This document shows positions 17,710 to 25,454 of a DNA stretch of 39,064 nt, in pieces. The DNA is from Virgibacillus_O xinjiangensis. Its GTDB lineage: Bacteria > Bacillota > Bacilli > Bacillales > Amphibacillaceae. The stretch is taken from NCBI RefSeq assembly GCF_042643145.1, contig NZ_JBHRSA010000036.1, forward strand, positions 1-39,064, written 5' to 3'. The notes below the pieces were generated by a model, which was given only the letters and a program-made list of their open reading frames with translations, was not told the origin of the DNA and searched no databases. Position numbers and translations under genes: made by a program. The number at the start of each line of letters is the position of its first letter. Positions within the stretch are counted from its first letter, which is position 1.

Positions 17710-19373
17710 GTGCTTTGCTGAAGAATTTATTTGAGGCTGTTCAAACAGAAGAAGATGTAGAAAAGGTAAAGCAAAGAATTCTTGATTTAGCATTTAAAGG
17801 GGAACTAACTAACCAGGATAAAAATGATGATCATTCTAAATATTTGTTAGAACATATACAAAGGAAAAAAGCTGAAGGTAACAAGAAAACAAAAGGTAAA
17901 AAGAATGCAGAAGAGATATCTAAAGAAGCTGAGTTGTTTGATATACCATCAAATTGGGTGTGGACTACCATATCACAACTCTCTTTGAAAGTTACTGATG
18001 GAACTCATCATTCTCCAAACAGCTATGCAAAAGGCGATTTCATGTATATTACTGCAAAAAATATAAAAGAGTATTATCTTGATTTAACTAACGTTACCTA
18101 TGTTACAAAAAGTGATCATAAGAAAATATATGATCGATGTAACCCAGAATGGGGTGATATTCTTTATATTAAGGATGGAGCAACTACAGGGCGAGCTGCG
18201 ATTAACACTATAAAAGAACAGTTTTCTTTGTTATCCAGTGTTGCACTAATTAAAACTAGTAGTGAAATAAATAATAAGCTTATTGTATACTGGCTTAATT
18301 CTTTAACAAGTAAACGTAGCTATCTATCAAAGATGTCAGGAAGTGCAATCAAGAGATTGACGCTTACTAAAATAAATAAGTTTCCTGTACCATTACCCCC
18401 TCTAAAGGAACAAAATCGTATAGTAGAAAAAGTTGACGAGCTGTTTGCTATATGTGACCGATTAGAAAAAGATATTAGACAAAAGAAAAAGTCTTCTAAA
18501 ATACTAAATAAAACCGTTTTTTCAAAATTTCAAAGTGAAACAAATGAGGAAGCAGATGATGCTTTGAGATTTACATTAAGCCATATGGATGAATTATTAG
18601 AGACCAAAGAAGATGTGAATTGGTTGCGAAAAGGTATTTTGAGTCTAGCGATGAGAGGGAAGTTAGTACCACAGGATACAAATGAAGAACCTGCCTCTGC
18701 TTTGTTAGAGAGAATTGAGGGAGAGAAGCAGTTGTTAGTGAAAGAGAAAAAGATACGCAAACAAAAGGAACTTCCACCTGTTCAAGGAAATAAAGTCCCT
18801 TTTGAAATTCCTGAGAGTTGGGAATGGGTAAAATTGGGGCAAATAGGTGTATGGAAAGCTGGTGCTACTCCTACTCGAAGTAATCCTAAGTTTTATCATG
18901 GTGATATACCTTGGCTGAAAACAGGGGAATTAAATGATGGCTATATAACCGATTCTGAAGAGAAAATCACTTCTCTAGCTGTAGAAAAGACCTCCGTGAA
19001 GCTAAATAAGCCAGGGGATGTTTTAATTGCAATGTACGGGGCAACTATTGGGAAGTTAGGAATATTAAAGACTGAAGCTACAACCAATCAAGCATGTTGT
19101 GCGTGTACGTGTTTTAGCCCAGTATATAATAGGTACCTTTTCTTTTATTTACTTTCATTAAGAACTTACTTCCGAGGTCTTGGTGCTGGTGGAGCCCAGC
19201 CTAATATTTCGAGGGAAAAGATAGTCAATTCATTGTTTCCACTCCCCCCTCTTAATGAACAGTATCGTACTGTAAATAAAATAGATGAAATATTTAAATT
19301 GCTTGATGAGTTAGAAAAGAAAATTGAATACCGTGACATCTGGCAACAACGATTAATGAAGTCAATTGTTTAA
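17706..19373 (+). CDS. hsdS: Type I restriction enzyme, specificity (S) subunit
   Basis: This 555-residue S subunit sets the DNA sequence recognised by the complex. It is built of two repeated halves. Each begins with a helix (RILDLAFKGELTNQD near residue 25; GILSLAMRGKLVPQD near 306), has a target recognition domain (about 80-225 and about 365-510), and ends with a conserved helical spacer (LPPLKEQNRIVEKVDELF; LPPLNEQYRTVNKIDEIF). The two recognition domains differ, so the target should be bipartite. Base composition is more AT-rich than hsdR and hsdM, as is common where specificity genes are exchanged. The gene is intact and no second or partial hsdS copy for phase variation is seen nearby. 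Confidence 0.93.
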   Translation: MSALLKNLFEAVQTEEDVEKVKQRILDLAFKGELTNQDKNDDHSKYLLEHIQRKKAEGNKKTKGKKNAEEISKEAELFDIPSNWVWTTISQLSLKVTDGTHHSPNSYAKGDFMYITAKNIKEYYLDLTNVTYVTKSDHKKIYDRCNPEWGDILYIKDGATTGRAAINTIKEQFSLLSSVALIKTSSEINNKLIVYWLNSLTSKRSYLSKMSGSAIKRLTLTKINKFPVPLPPLKEQNRIVEKVDELFAICDRLEKDIRQKKKSSKILNKTVFSKFQSETNEEADDALRFTLSHMDELLETKEDVNWLRKGILSLAMRGKLVPQDTNEEPASALLERIEGEKQLLVKEKKIRKQKELPPVQGNKVPFEIPESWEWVKLGQIGVWKAGATPTRSNPKFYHGDIPWLKTGELNDGYITDSEEKITSLAVEKTSVKLNKPGDVLIAMYGATIGKLGILKTEATTNQACCACTCFSPVYNRYLFFYLLSLRTYFRGLGAGGAQPNISREKIVNSLFPLPPLNEQYRTVNKIDEIFKLLDELEKKIEYRDIWQQRLMKSIV

Positions 19374-19415
19374 TGGCTGTATCTCAGAGTTAAAATCATA
19401 TAGCGATGAAGAGAG

Positions 19416-19453
19416 CACAAACATTTACATTAAAGTAAGTGTTTGTGTTTTTT
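19416..19453 (+). terminator. Terminator of the hsd operon
   Basis: CACAAACA (19416-19423) pairs with TGTTTGTG (19440-19447), with an inner TTTAC/GTAAG extension, followed by TTTTTT. It lies between hsdS and a convergent gene and probably serves both directions. Confidence 0.75.
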
Positions 19454-19460
19454 AATCTCT

Positions 19461-19967
19461 TTATTTCATCCTCTCAATCCAATCACTTACGCTATCTGCC
19501 ACATGATTCGCCCCCAGTTTCAATTCCTCATACAGATAGGAAAGCAGTACACCCCAGGAAATCTGCTCTTCGTAAGGGTTATTCTGATTGATGAACCGGA
19601 TCACTTTCTTCAGCTCCCGCATCCGCCCTTCATCCAGCTGCCCCTGTAGGTAATGCCTGGTGAAGGCATCGATGAAGTGCGTGTTTTTCACACTGGCTTC
19701 CAGGAGTATTCCCGTGGCTCGTGATGGAGTGACATCCAATGCATAGGCCAGGGCACAGATCTGTTCGTGCGTACGCTGTGGAAACCTGATCGTCACTCGT
19801 CCTGTCTTTTCTTTGCCCTTCCTCGCTTGCAAGGACTCTCTTTCCAAATTCCCCATATAAAAAATGTTTCCCAGCCGGAAATCTCTTCGGAAAAACTGGG
19901 AGAGATACTCAATCACGATTCGAGACCGCAGGCCGACCACACAAATTTCTTCCGCCACATCTTTCAC
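19461..19967 (-). CDS. Ribbon-helix-helix-like protein of plasmid type, possibly truncated at the N terminus
   Basis: This 168-residue protein has a central TGRVTIRFPQRTHEQICALA segment (about residues 56-75). That fits a ribbon-helix-helix DNA-binding unit, a beta strand followed by two helices (SRATGILLEAS). The C-terminal part is helical (LKKVIRFINQNNPYEEQISW...). The start is GTG at 19967 with no ribosome binding site; an ATG at residue 39 (19853) has only a weak GGGAAA ahead. The true N terminus may be missing. Its neighbour is a serine resolvase, so I infer a plasmid- or transposon-borne origin, perhaps in partition or copy control. I do not recognise the exact family. Confidence 0.55.
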   Translation of the reverse strand: MKDVAEEICVVGLRSRIVIEYLSQFFRRDFRLGNIFYMGNLERESLQARKGKEKTGRVTIRFPQRTHEQICALAYALDVTPSRATGILLEASVKNTHFIDAFTRHYLQGQLDEGRMRELKKVIRFINQNNPYEEQISWGVLLSYLYEELKLGANHVADSVSDWIERMK

Positions 19968-20013
19968 TGGTGTGTGGGGTGATATAAGCTAATCGGTAGA
20001 TGCATTCCTTGAG

Positions 20014-20211
20014 GTGGACCGAAATCGTTGGTTTGCAGTCGATCTTTTTGTCGCTTCTTTTTCAGTGGGGAGTATGACTACTTATGCACTTGGTTATTAC
20101 AGCAGCCGTGATATGCTGTTGATTGGTAGTATCATAACAGTATTATTGGTCATCATCACTTTGGGAGCTGCGTTTCTTTACTGGCCACTTTTAGGTTTAG
20201 AAAGATTTTAG
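20014..20211 (+). CDS. Small two-TM membrane protein, unknown
   Basis: The 65-codon frame opens with GTG and encodes two hydrophobic segments (about residues 8-26 and 33-55) ending in YWPLLGLERF. The ribosome binding site is poor (CTTGAG directly ahead), so it could be the remainder of a longer gene. It lies divergent to the ribbon-helix-helix gene and convergent to the resolvase gene. No family recognised. Confidence 0.4.
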   Translation: MDRNRWFAVDLFVASFSVGSMTTYALGYYSSRDMLLIGSIITVLLVIITLGAAFLYWPLLGLERF

Positions 20212-20297
20212 TTTTAAAGATTATAGTTTATCTTATCCTTAGGACACATTCCTACTGTTCTAGGTTTAATATAATGGTCGGAAAAGTAATGAGTTTA

Positions 20298-20339
20298 AAA
20301 CACACAAACGTAAACGACAACGTTTACGTTTGTGTGTTT
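20298..20339. repeat. Perfect 19-bp inverted repeat with a 4-base loop
   Basis: AAACACACAAACGTAAACG (20298-20316), loop ACAA, then the exact reverse complement (20321-20339). There is no T run on either side except GTTT, so it is not a classic terminator. It sits between two convergent frames and may be a bidirectional terminator, a recombination or replication site, or a protein-binding palindrome. Confidence 0.7.
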
Positions 20340-20414
20340 GGATGAGCTTATACTTAGTACTTTCTTTTGGGATGATTCCTAAGACTGTAACCTTTATTAG
20401 CGTAGTTTTTTGAA

Positions 20415-20978
20415 CTATAATTTTTTTCTTTTTTCAAGATATCTATAAAACGTAGCTCTCCCCATCCCTGTAGCATCCACGATCTCCTGGATGCTATATT
20501 CTTTACTGTCATACATTCGAAAGGCCATATCGAGTTTAGAGGGGTCCTTTCTTGGCCGGCCACCTTTTCTTCCCCGAGCTCTTGCTGCATCCAATCCCGA
20601 TTTTGTCCTTTCTGAAATGATATCGCGTTCGAACTGAGCCAGCCCACTGAAAATCGTAAACACCAATTTCCCCATCGCTGTCGTCGTATCAATATTTTCA
20701 TTGATGGAAACAAAGTTGATCCCTTTCTCTTGAAAATCATTGATCAGGTCGACCAGGTGTTTGGTGCTTCTTCCGATTCGATCCAATTTATAGACGACCA
20801 CCGTATCTCCTTCTCGCAAAAATTTCAACATCTCATTAAACGTCGGCCGATCTTTTTTCGTTCCGGTGATTTTTTCTGAGAAGATATTTTTCTCTTTCAC
20901 ACCATAACGCATTAATGCATCAAACTGCATATGTAAATTTTGATCTCTGGTACTTACCCGGGCATATCCAAATAACAT
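20415..20978 (-). CDS. Serine recombinase (resolvase/invertase family)
   Basis: This 187-residue protein is a small serine recombinase. The nucleophile is Ser9 in GYARVSTRDQ; KLDRIGRS carries the active-site Arg residues, and GKLVFTIFSGLAQFERDIISERT is the dimer helix. RARGRKGGRPRKD is the minor-groove arm, and a C-terminal helix-turn-helix (YSIQEIVDATGMGRATFYRYL) binds the crossover site. The length is normal. AGGAGCTCC on the minus-strand side, just upstream of the ATG at 20978, gives the ribosome binding site. Such enzymes resolve plasmid multimers or Tn3-type cointegrates. No transposase gene or clear res site is visible, so this is probably a plasmid or transposon remnant in the island. 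Confidence 0.9.
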   Translation of the reverse strand: MLFGYARVSTRDQNLHMQFDALMRYGVKEKNIFSEKITGTKKDRPTFNEMLKFLREGDTVVVYKLDRIGRSTKHLVDLINDFQEKGINFVSINENIDTTTAMGKLVFTIFSGLAQFERDIISERTKSGLDAARARGRKGGRPRKDPSKLDMAFRMYDSKEYSIQEIVDATGMGRATFYRYLEKRKKL

Positions 20979-21231
20979 TTTTTGGAGCTCCTTTTCAATT
21001 TACTTAATTTTATATTATCAAAAAGGATAAATGGTGTATATATTGAGATTTAGATTTAGAGATGGTTTTTGGAACACGGATTAAGGGATGTTTAATAGAA
21101 TTTCAGTTTTGAAATGTTATGTTATCAAAAACGAACGTTTATAGGAAGATAAGCTAAAAGAGGAAAAGAACTCCGTCCGGGGCAGCCCACGCATATTCAT
21201 ACAGTAATATATATAAAAGCTTTATAATAAT
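20979..21231. other. Non-coding stretch beside the resolvase gene
   Basis: No gene is supported. This AT-rich segment would contain the resolvase promoter and any crossover site; I could not identify paired 12-bp res-like arms. Confidence 0.3.
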
Positions 21232-21275
21232 TTGCACTATAATCCCCTTAATGATATTATAAGAACAAATGTTCC
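21232..21275 (+). promoter_or_regulatory. LexA-box promoter, copy 1 (SOS control)
   Basis: TTGCAC (21232-21237) and TATTAT (21255-21260) are 17 bases apart. GAACAAATGTTC at 21263-21274 matches the Bacillus LexA box GAAC-N4-GTTC and overlaps the start site. It is followed by GGAAAGGTGAAGTT and a 19-codon frame (21301-21360) that looks like a vestigial gene start. About 39 of the first 45 bases match the promoter at 24042-24085. Confidence 0.75.
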
Positions 21276-21300
21276 CATTTTGGTTGGAAAGGTGAAGTTA

Positions 21301-21553
21301 TGATGGATAAAATGACATTCATGGAACCAAATAATCTTTGCTTGAATAGTTCGAATTAATTGGTAGTTTTGACATCTTGTTGCCATAATTCCCCGGTGCT
21401 ATCCTATCTATAGGGACATATTCTTTATTAAACCAAGCATCCTAACGCTTATTATCTTTCCAACATTATCAAGGAAGAAATGGAAACATTGAGGACTATA
21501 CCCTGGTGTATATTTCGTATTGTTTTAAATTTAATGGCAGAAGGAGGAAGAAA
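21301..21553 (+). other. Leader or gene remnant between the LexA-box promoter and the protease
   Basis: A 19-codon open frame (beginning MMDKMTF) has a fair ribosome binding site but stops by 21360. The remaining 190 bases hold a TTGACA at 21369-21374 without a matching -10, and no terminator hairpin, so transcription from the SOS promoter could run into the protease gene. Confidence 0.4.
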
Positions 21554-22846
21554 ATGAGTAATAGAAAAAGAGTGTGGTTTGAAGAGGCCGGCCATAAGTT
21601 AGATCCAGGTTTAGTAGAGCAACTAAGGTTGAATCGAAAAGAAGACCCCTATGAGACAAGTAACAATAGACTGCCAGTCATTGTATATTATTCAAAGGAC
21701 TCTGATGACAAGAAGAAGAAGGATCTGATAACAGCCAGCCAAGCAGATAATAACAGCAATCTAGAAAAAGATATCGGGCCAAGGATTGCTAGAGGGAATT
21801 TAACCCCACAAATGATTAAACAAATAAAAGACCATGAAGCTGTGGAACGAATTTTTTATGACCGTATAGTAACCGCTCTGTTGGACATTGCAACCAGACA
21901 AATCGGTTCTGCTGAACTACAGAGAAGGGCTGATTTGACGGGAAAAGACGTCACTATTGCTGTTATTGATACAGGTGTCCACCCCCATAGTGATCTAACT
22001 AGTACAAGCAATCGAATAGTTGCGTTTAAAGACTTTATAAATGGCCGAGAAGAACCCTATGATGATAACGGGCATGGCACCCATTGTGCAGGGGATGCCG
22101 TCGGGGACGGATATCAATCTGATGGATTGTATATCGGGCCTGCCCTTGAGGCATCAATTGTAGGTATAAAGGTTCTTGATGAAAATGGAAGTGGCAGATT
22201 ATCAACTATCATTGAGGGTATCGAATGGTGCATTAATAACAAAGATGAGTACAATATTCGTATTATTTCTCTGTCATTAGGAGCTCAGGCGTTTGAATCC
22301 TTTCGGGATGACCCACTCTCCGTTGCAGTAGAGGAAGCTTGGCATAAAGGCATAGTCGTTTGTGCGGCTGCTGGAAATAGCGGCCCTCAACAAACAACGA
22401 TAAGTACTCCGGCCATCAATCCTTTCATTATCACTGTTGGGTCTACAATGGACCAAAATACAGAAGAACGATCAGACGATCATATCGCTGACTATTCAAG
22501 CAGAGGTCCAACGGTAGACTCTTTTATTAAACCGGACATTTATGCCCCAGGTACAGATATTATTTCATTATTAGCGCCTGATTCTACTGTAGAACATGAG
22601 CTGCCAGAGCAGGTCGTCGATGAAAACTATCTACAGTTATCTGGAACATCTATGGCAACTCCTATATGTGCTGGGGTAGTTGCACAGATGTTAGAAGCGA
22701 ACCCCGACTTAAGTCCAAATGATATCAAGAGCATTTTAAAGGCTACTTCTCAGCCAGTACTCAATGACGTTTGGGGATATATTGAGGCAGGGAGTGCGGT
22801 AGAAATGGCTACCAATTATACCGGCTTTCAAAAAGCTGCTAAATAA
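21554..22846 (+). CDS. Subtilisin-family (S8) serine protease, AprX-like, cytosolic
   Basis: This 430-residue protease has the complete S8 triad: Asp139 in IAVIDTGVHPHSDL, His174 in DDNGHGTHCAGD and Ser366 in LSGTSMATPICAG. The oxyanion Asn lies in CAAAGNSGP. There is no signal peptide; the N-terminal 130 residues are polar and include IFYDRIVTALLDIATRQIG, like the intracellular protease AprX of Bacillus subtilis, whose length (about 440) also fits. I start at the ATG at 21554 because AGAAGGAGG lies seven bases upstream; an ATG at 21506 has none. It is followed by an Endonuclease I gene and preceded by a LexA-box promoter. Its substrate is unknown; cleavage of the neighbouring nuclease is a speculation. 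Confidence 0.9.
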   Translation: MSNRKRVWFEEAGHKLDPGLVEQLRLNRKEDPYETSNNRLPVIVYYSKDSDDKKKKDLITASQADNNSNLEKDIGPRIARGNLTPQMIKQIKDHEAVERIFYDRIVTALLDIATRQIGSAELQRRADLTGKDVTIAVIDTGVHPHSDLTSTSNRIVAFKDFINGREEPYDDNGHGTHCAGDAVGDGYQSDGLYIGPALEASIVGIKVLDENGSGRLSTIIEGIEWCINNKDEYNIRIISLSLGAQAFESFRDDPLSVAVEEAWHKGIVVCAAAGNSGPQQTTISTPAINPFIITVGSTMDQNTEERSDDHIADYSSRGPTVDSFIKPDIYAPGTDIISLLAPDSTVEHELPEQVVDENYLQLSGTSMATPICAGVVAQMLEANPDLSPNDIKSILKATSQPVLNDVWGYIEAGSAVEMATNYTGFQKAAK

Positions 22847-22867
22847 GGAAAGAATAATAAAATTGTT

Positions 22868-22925
22868 CGAGTGGTCTAGGCTTGCATTCCATAGGGTTTA
22901 GGCCACTTATAATTTTGATGTTCCT
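22868..22925 (+). other. Hairpin between the protease and nuclease genes
   Basis: GTGGTCTAG pairs (with G-U pairs) to TTTAGGCCAC, and outer AAAATT/AATTTT segments can extend it. The T run is weak (ATAATTTT). It may be a partial terminator or an mRNA-processing stem that sets the ratio of the two products. Confidence 0.4.
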
Positions 22926-22966
22926 ATAAAAGGCTACAAATTTTATTATTTGAAGGAGGAATGAGT

Positions 22967-23878
22967 ATGAATGTATCTCCTGATAAATTGACCCCCACGA
23001 CCAAAAATCCTCAGCATCTCAACATCATTCTTTCTCAGCTTAGAGTAACTCAAGAAAATATACAGAAAGACAAAAGAGAATATTATGATGAGGAAACAGA
23101 TAAGCAAAAGATCGAGCAATATTATAAAAACATTACCCTTGAAAACTCTAATGATAATGAGCTGGTTCAAACATTAAGTAAGCTTCTCCAGGACACCCAC
23201 ACAAACAAGGTGAGTTACGACCCGAGCGAGTATGTTTATCCCTGGGTTGATCTACGTCCTGATGGTAATCTTACCAGCGTTTACTCAGGTAGAAGAAGGA
23301 AAGCGGAAGAAGTGATCAAAGAGGACTATGCCATTTCCATCAAACGAAAAGAGGAGCTTGAAAAAATAACTGATAAAGACCAATATCTGATGGATGATAG
23401 GTTGGCTCAAATTGAGAATAATTTCAAATATAATTGCGAGCATTCCGTCCCACAGTCTTGGTTCAATAGACAAGAGCCAATGCGGGGAGATCTCCATCAC
23501 TTATTTACTTGTGAACCTGTTTGTAACTCCATAAGAAATAATTATCCATACCACGATTTTAAGGGTTATGAACCAGAAGAAATGAGGGCGAAGAGAATAG
23601 AGGAGAAATGCGGAAAGGCAGATGAGGGATTATTTGAACCAGAAAGTGGTAAAGGAACAGTAGCGAGAGCGATGTTGTATTTTTTAATCAGGTATCCTGA
23701 CGAGATAGAATCATCCTATAAGGAAGGTATCGATAAGGATTTATTATTGGATTGGCACCAGAACTTCCCACCTGACCTCTATGAAAAACATCGCAACCAG
23801 GCTATTTATGAGATTCAAGGAAACCGAAACCCGTTCATCGATTTTCCAAAGGAAATGATAAAATGCTTTAATATATAA
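22967..23878 (+). CDS. Endonuclease I (EndA) family nuclease without a signal peptide
   Basis: This 303-residue protein carries the Endonuclease I (His-Me finger) core: YNCEHSVPQSWF with Glu158 and His159, then RGDLHHLFTCEPVCNSIRNN with the metal-binding His and Asn residues. GKGTVARAMLYFLIRYP and LLDWHQNFPPDLYEKHRNQ follow, ending in EIQGNRNPFID. These enzymes cut DNA (some also RNA) without sequence specificity and are usually secreted or periplasmic. Here the N terminus is polar (MNVSPDKLTPTTKNPQHLN) with no signal peptide, so the product should stay in the cytosol, where it would be dangerous unless held inactive. AAGGAGGA is seven bases ahead of the chosen ATG; the ATG at 22961 is too close. 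A strong terminator follows. Confidence 0.88.
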   Translation: MNVSPDKLTPTTKNPQHLNIILSQLRVTQENIQKDKREYYDEETDKQKIEQYYKNITLENSNDNELVQTLSKLLQDTHTNKVSYDPSEYVYPWVDLRPDGNLTSVYSGRRRKAEEVIKEDYAISIKRKEELEKITDKDQYLMDDRLAQIENNFKYNCEHSVPQSWFNRQEPMRGDLHHLFTCEPVCNSIRNNYPYHDFKGYEPEEMRAKRIEEKCGKADEGLFEPESGKGTVARAMLYFLIRYPDEIESSYKEGIDKDLLLDWHQNFPPDLYEKHRNQAIYEIQGNRNPFIDFPKEMIKCFNI

Positions 23879-23894
23879 TGTTCTATAGTAAATT

Positions 23895-23925
23895 GCCTCA
23901 GGGGTCTATCGCTGAGGCCTTTTTT
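23895..23925 (+). terminator. Rho-independent terminator after the nuclease gene
   Basis: GCCTCAG (23895-23901) pairs with CTGAGGC (23912-23918), followed by CTTTTTT. It closes the protease-nuclease unit. Confidence 0.85.
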
Positions 23926-24041
23926 AATGAATATATTTTGTAGTAACAGAAAAAATATACATAGTTTACTGTTCTGAAATATCTTTTCGCTAGCAAGGTA
24001 TCTTAAAGGTATTAAAAAGGATATCTTGTTAATTATTAACT

Positions 24042-24084
24042 TTGCACCATAATAATCTTAATGATAACATAAGAACAAATGTTC
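24042..24084 (+). promoter_or_regulatory. LexA-box promoter, copy 2, driving the yolD-like gene
   Basis: TTGCAC (24042-24047) and TAACAT (24065-24070) are 17 bases apart, with GAACAAATGTTC at 24073-24084 over the start site. The yolD-like ATG is 28 bases further on, after GAAAGGTGG. The LexA box is the same 12-mer as at 21263. Confidence 0.8.
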
Positions 24085-24112
24085 CTGTTAAGAGTAGAAA
24101 GGTGGATGCAGA

Positions 24113-24442
24113 ATGGGCCAACTAAACGATCGTGGAACCAAAAAGTGGACTTCGTTAATGATGCCGGAGCATATTCAGCTGTTAAATAAAATGTGGGAAG
24201 AAAAGGAATACAAGGAGAAGCCCATCCTAGATGAGCAGAAGATGCAGGACATCAATGCTCAATTGCAGCTGGCGATACATAGCAACCTGACGGTTAACAT
24301 TAAATATTATGCTAACCATGATTATGAGACAATTGCAGGTAAACTGCTGAAGATTGATTCGCTGAATAAACAGATCCAGTTAAATGATGAGGACCGAACT
24401 GTAATACCTCTGGATAGTATCATGGATATATTTATTGACTAG
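24113..24442 (+). CDS. YolD-like protein
   Basis: This 109-residue protein matches the YolD family: an N-terminal NDRGTKKWTSLMMPEHIQLLNKMW segment and a C-terminal beta-rich part (GKLLKIDSLNKQIQL, then TVIPLDSIMDIF). In Bacillus and its prophages yolD usually precedes a Y-family polymerase gene (uvrX/yqjW) under LexA control. Here the LexA box is present but no polymerase gene follows; a GntR gene comes next. The molecular function is unknown. Its C-terminal part is the template for recognising the decayed copies at 28050 and 33341. Confidence 0.85.
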   Translation: MGQLNDRGTKKWTSLMMPEHIQLLNKMWEEKEYKEKPILDEQKMQDINAQLQLAIHSNLTVNIKYYANHDYETIAGKLLKIDSLNKQIQLNDEDRTVIPLDSIMDIFID

Positions 24443-24549
24443 TCTGTGGTTGCATATCGAACAAAGGCATAATCTTACTATAATCAGAAGGAGGGGAAGG
24501 TTCGGCTATAAGAATCTGCTTGTATAATAAATTTGCTAAGTTCTGACAT

Positions 24550-24561
24550 ACTATATATAGT
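24550..24561 (+). promoter_or_regulatory. Palindrome before the GntR gene, possible autoregulatory site
   Basis: ACTATATATAGT is a perfect 12-bp palindrome about 40 bases before the GTG start. A TATAAT at 24522-24527 lies just upstream. Autoregulation is usual for GntR proteins; the site is a guess. Confidence 0.3.
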
Positions 24562-24600
24562 TAGAATACAGGTGTAAATTGTGAAGTAAGGAGGGGTAGG

Positions 24601-25263
24601 GTGAGTGATTTAAAAAAACAAGAGCCATATTATATACAATTTTATCACATGCTTAAACAAATGATCTTTGACGGTAAATATCAACCAGGTGATCGAATCA
24701 ATGAGACCTATTTAGCCAAGAAATACAATGTAAGTAAAAGTCCGATTAGAGAGGCAATAAGAATTCTTGAGAAAGAAGGACTCTTAATTGTTGAGAATTC
24801 AAAAATGGTAGTCTATGAACCCACTTTAAAAGATATGAAAGATATCTACCATTGTAGAATGGCGCTAGAGTCCTTCGCTGTAAGGTTAACTACAAAATTT
24901 GCAAGTGATGCCCAATTAGAGGAAATAAGTAAAATTTTGAACGAAACTGAAAAAACAATAAAGGAAGAACAAGACTCTAATAAAATAATTACTTTGAATG
25001 AAAAGTTTCATAGTTTGATTCTTGCTTCAACAGAAAACGAGAGATTACAAAAGCAAGTGCAAGATTTAAAAGGTTTGATAAATTATTTCCGAATATTAAA
25101 TTTTCAGGGGGAAGGTAGAGCAGAAACTATATTAAATCAACACAGGAAAATATTTGAGTTCATAAAAGTTAGAGATCATGAGCAGGCAGCCGCCGAGATG
25201 ATTCGGCATTTGGAAATGGATGTAGAACATTTAATATCAGTTCTTCCGGATAATTTTGAATGA
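24601..25263 (+). CDS. GntR-family regulator with FCD domain
   Basis: This 220-residue regulator has an N-terminal winged helix (about residues 10-75: MIFDGKYQPGDRINETYLAKKY, then VSKSPIREAIRILEKEGLL) and a C-terminal all-helical FCD ligand domain (about 83-210). The FCD domain shows DIYHCRMALESFAV and metal- or ligand-binding His residues in NEKFHSLIL and RHLEMD. Such proteins sense small carboxylic acids. The start is GTG after AAGGAGGGG. It is the first gene of a cluster with a malate/tartrate-type dehydrogenase and a hydroxycarboxylate transporter, so its ligand is probably the same acid. A likely operator, GGTCG-N5-CGACC, overlaps the start site of the dehydrogenase transcript. Confidence 0.9.
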   Translation: MSDLKKQEPYYIQFYHMLKQMIFDGKYQPGDRINETYLAKKYNVSKSPIREAIRILEKEGLLIVENSKMVVYEPTLKDMKDIYHCRMALESFAVRLTTKFASDAQLEEISKILNETEKTIKEEQDSNKIITLNEKFHSLILASTENERLQKQVQDLKGLINYFRILNFQGEGRAETILNQHRKIFEFIKVRDHEQAAAEMIRHLEMDVEHLISVLPDNFE

Positions 25264-25293
25264 AGTAGTCTCAAATATATTATTAGCAAATAG

Positions 25294-25327
25294 AACTGCA
25301 CCCAGTTTAGGGATTGCAGTTTTTTTA
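25294..25327 (+). terminator. Terminator after the GntR gene
   Basis: ACTGCA pairs with TGCAGT (25315-25320), followed by seven T. It separates the regulator from the dehydrogenase-transporter transcript. Confidence 0.75.
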
Positions 25328-25357
25328 TTGCAAGATATAAAAATATAATAAAAAGTA

Positions 25358-25411
25358 TTGATAAATTTCTGAATTTAAATTATAGTATTTTTACAAGGTC
25401 GTCAGTCGACC
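25358..25411 (+). promoter_or_regulatory. Promoter and palindromic operator of the dehydrogenase gene
   Basis: TTGATA (25358-25363) and TATAGT (25381-25386) are 17 bases apart. GGTCG-TCAGT-CGACC at 25397-25411 is a perfect inverted repeat just after the expected start site, the usual place for repression by an FCD-type GntR protein. Confidence 0.7.
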
Positions 25412-25454
25412 GTCAACTAATAGAAATAACAATTATAAGTAGGAGGTATACACT

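Noticed and set aside
20014..20211. Small membrane protein as a holin or toxin
   Set aside because: Two hydrophobic segments alone are not enough, the ribosome binding site is poor, and there is no lysin or antitoxin next to it.
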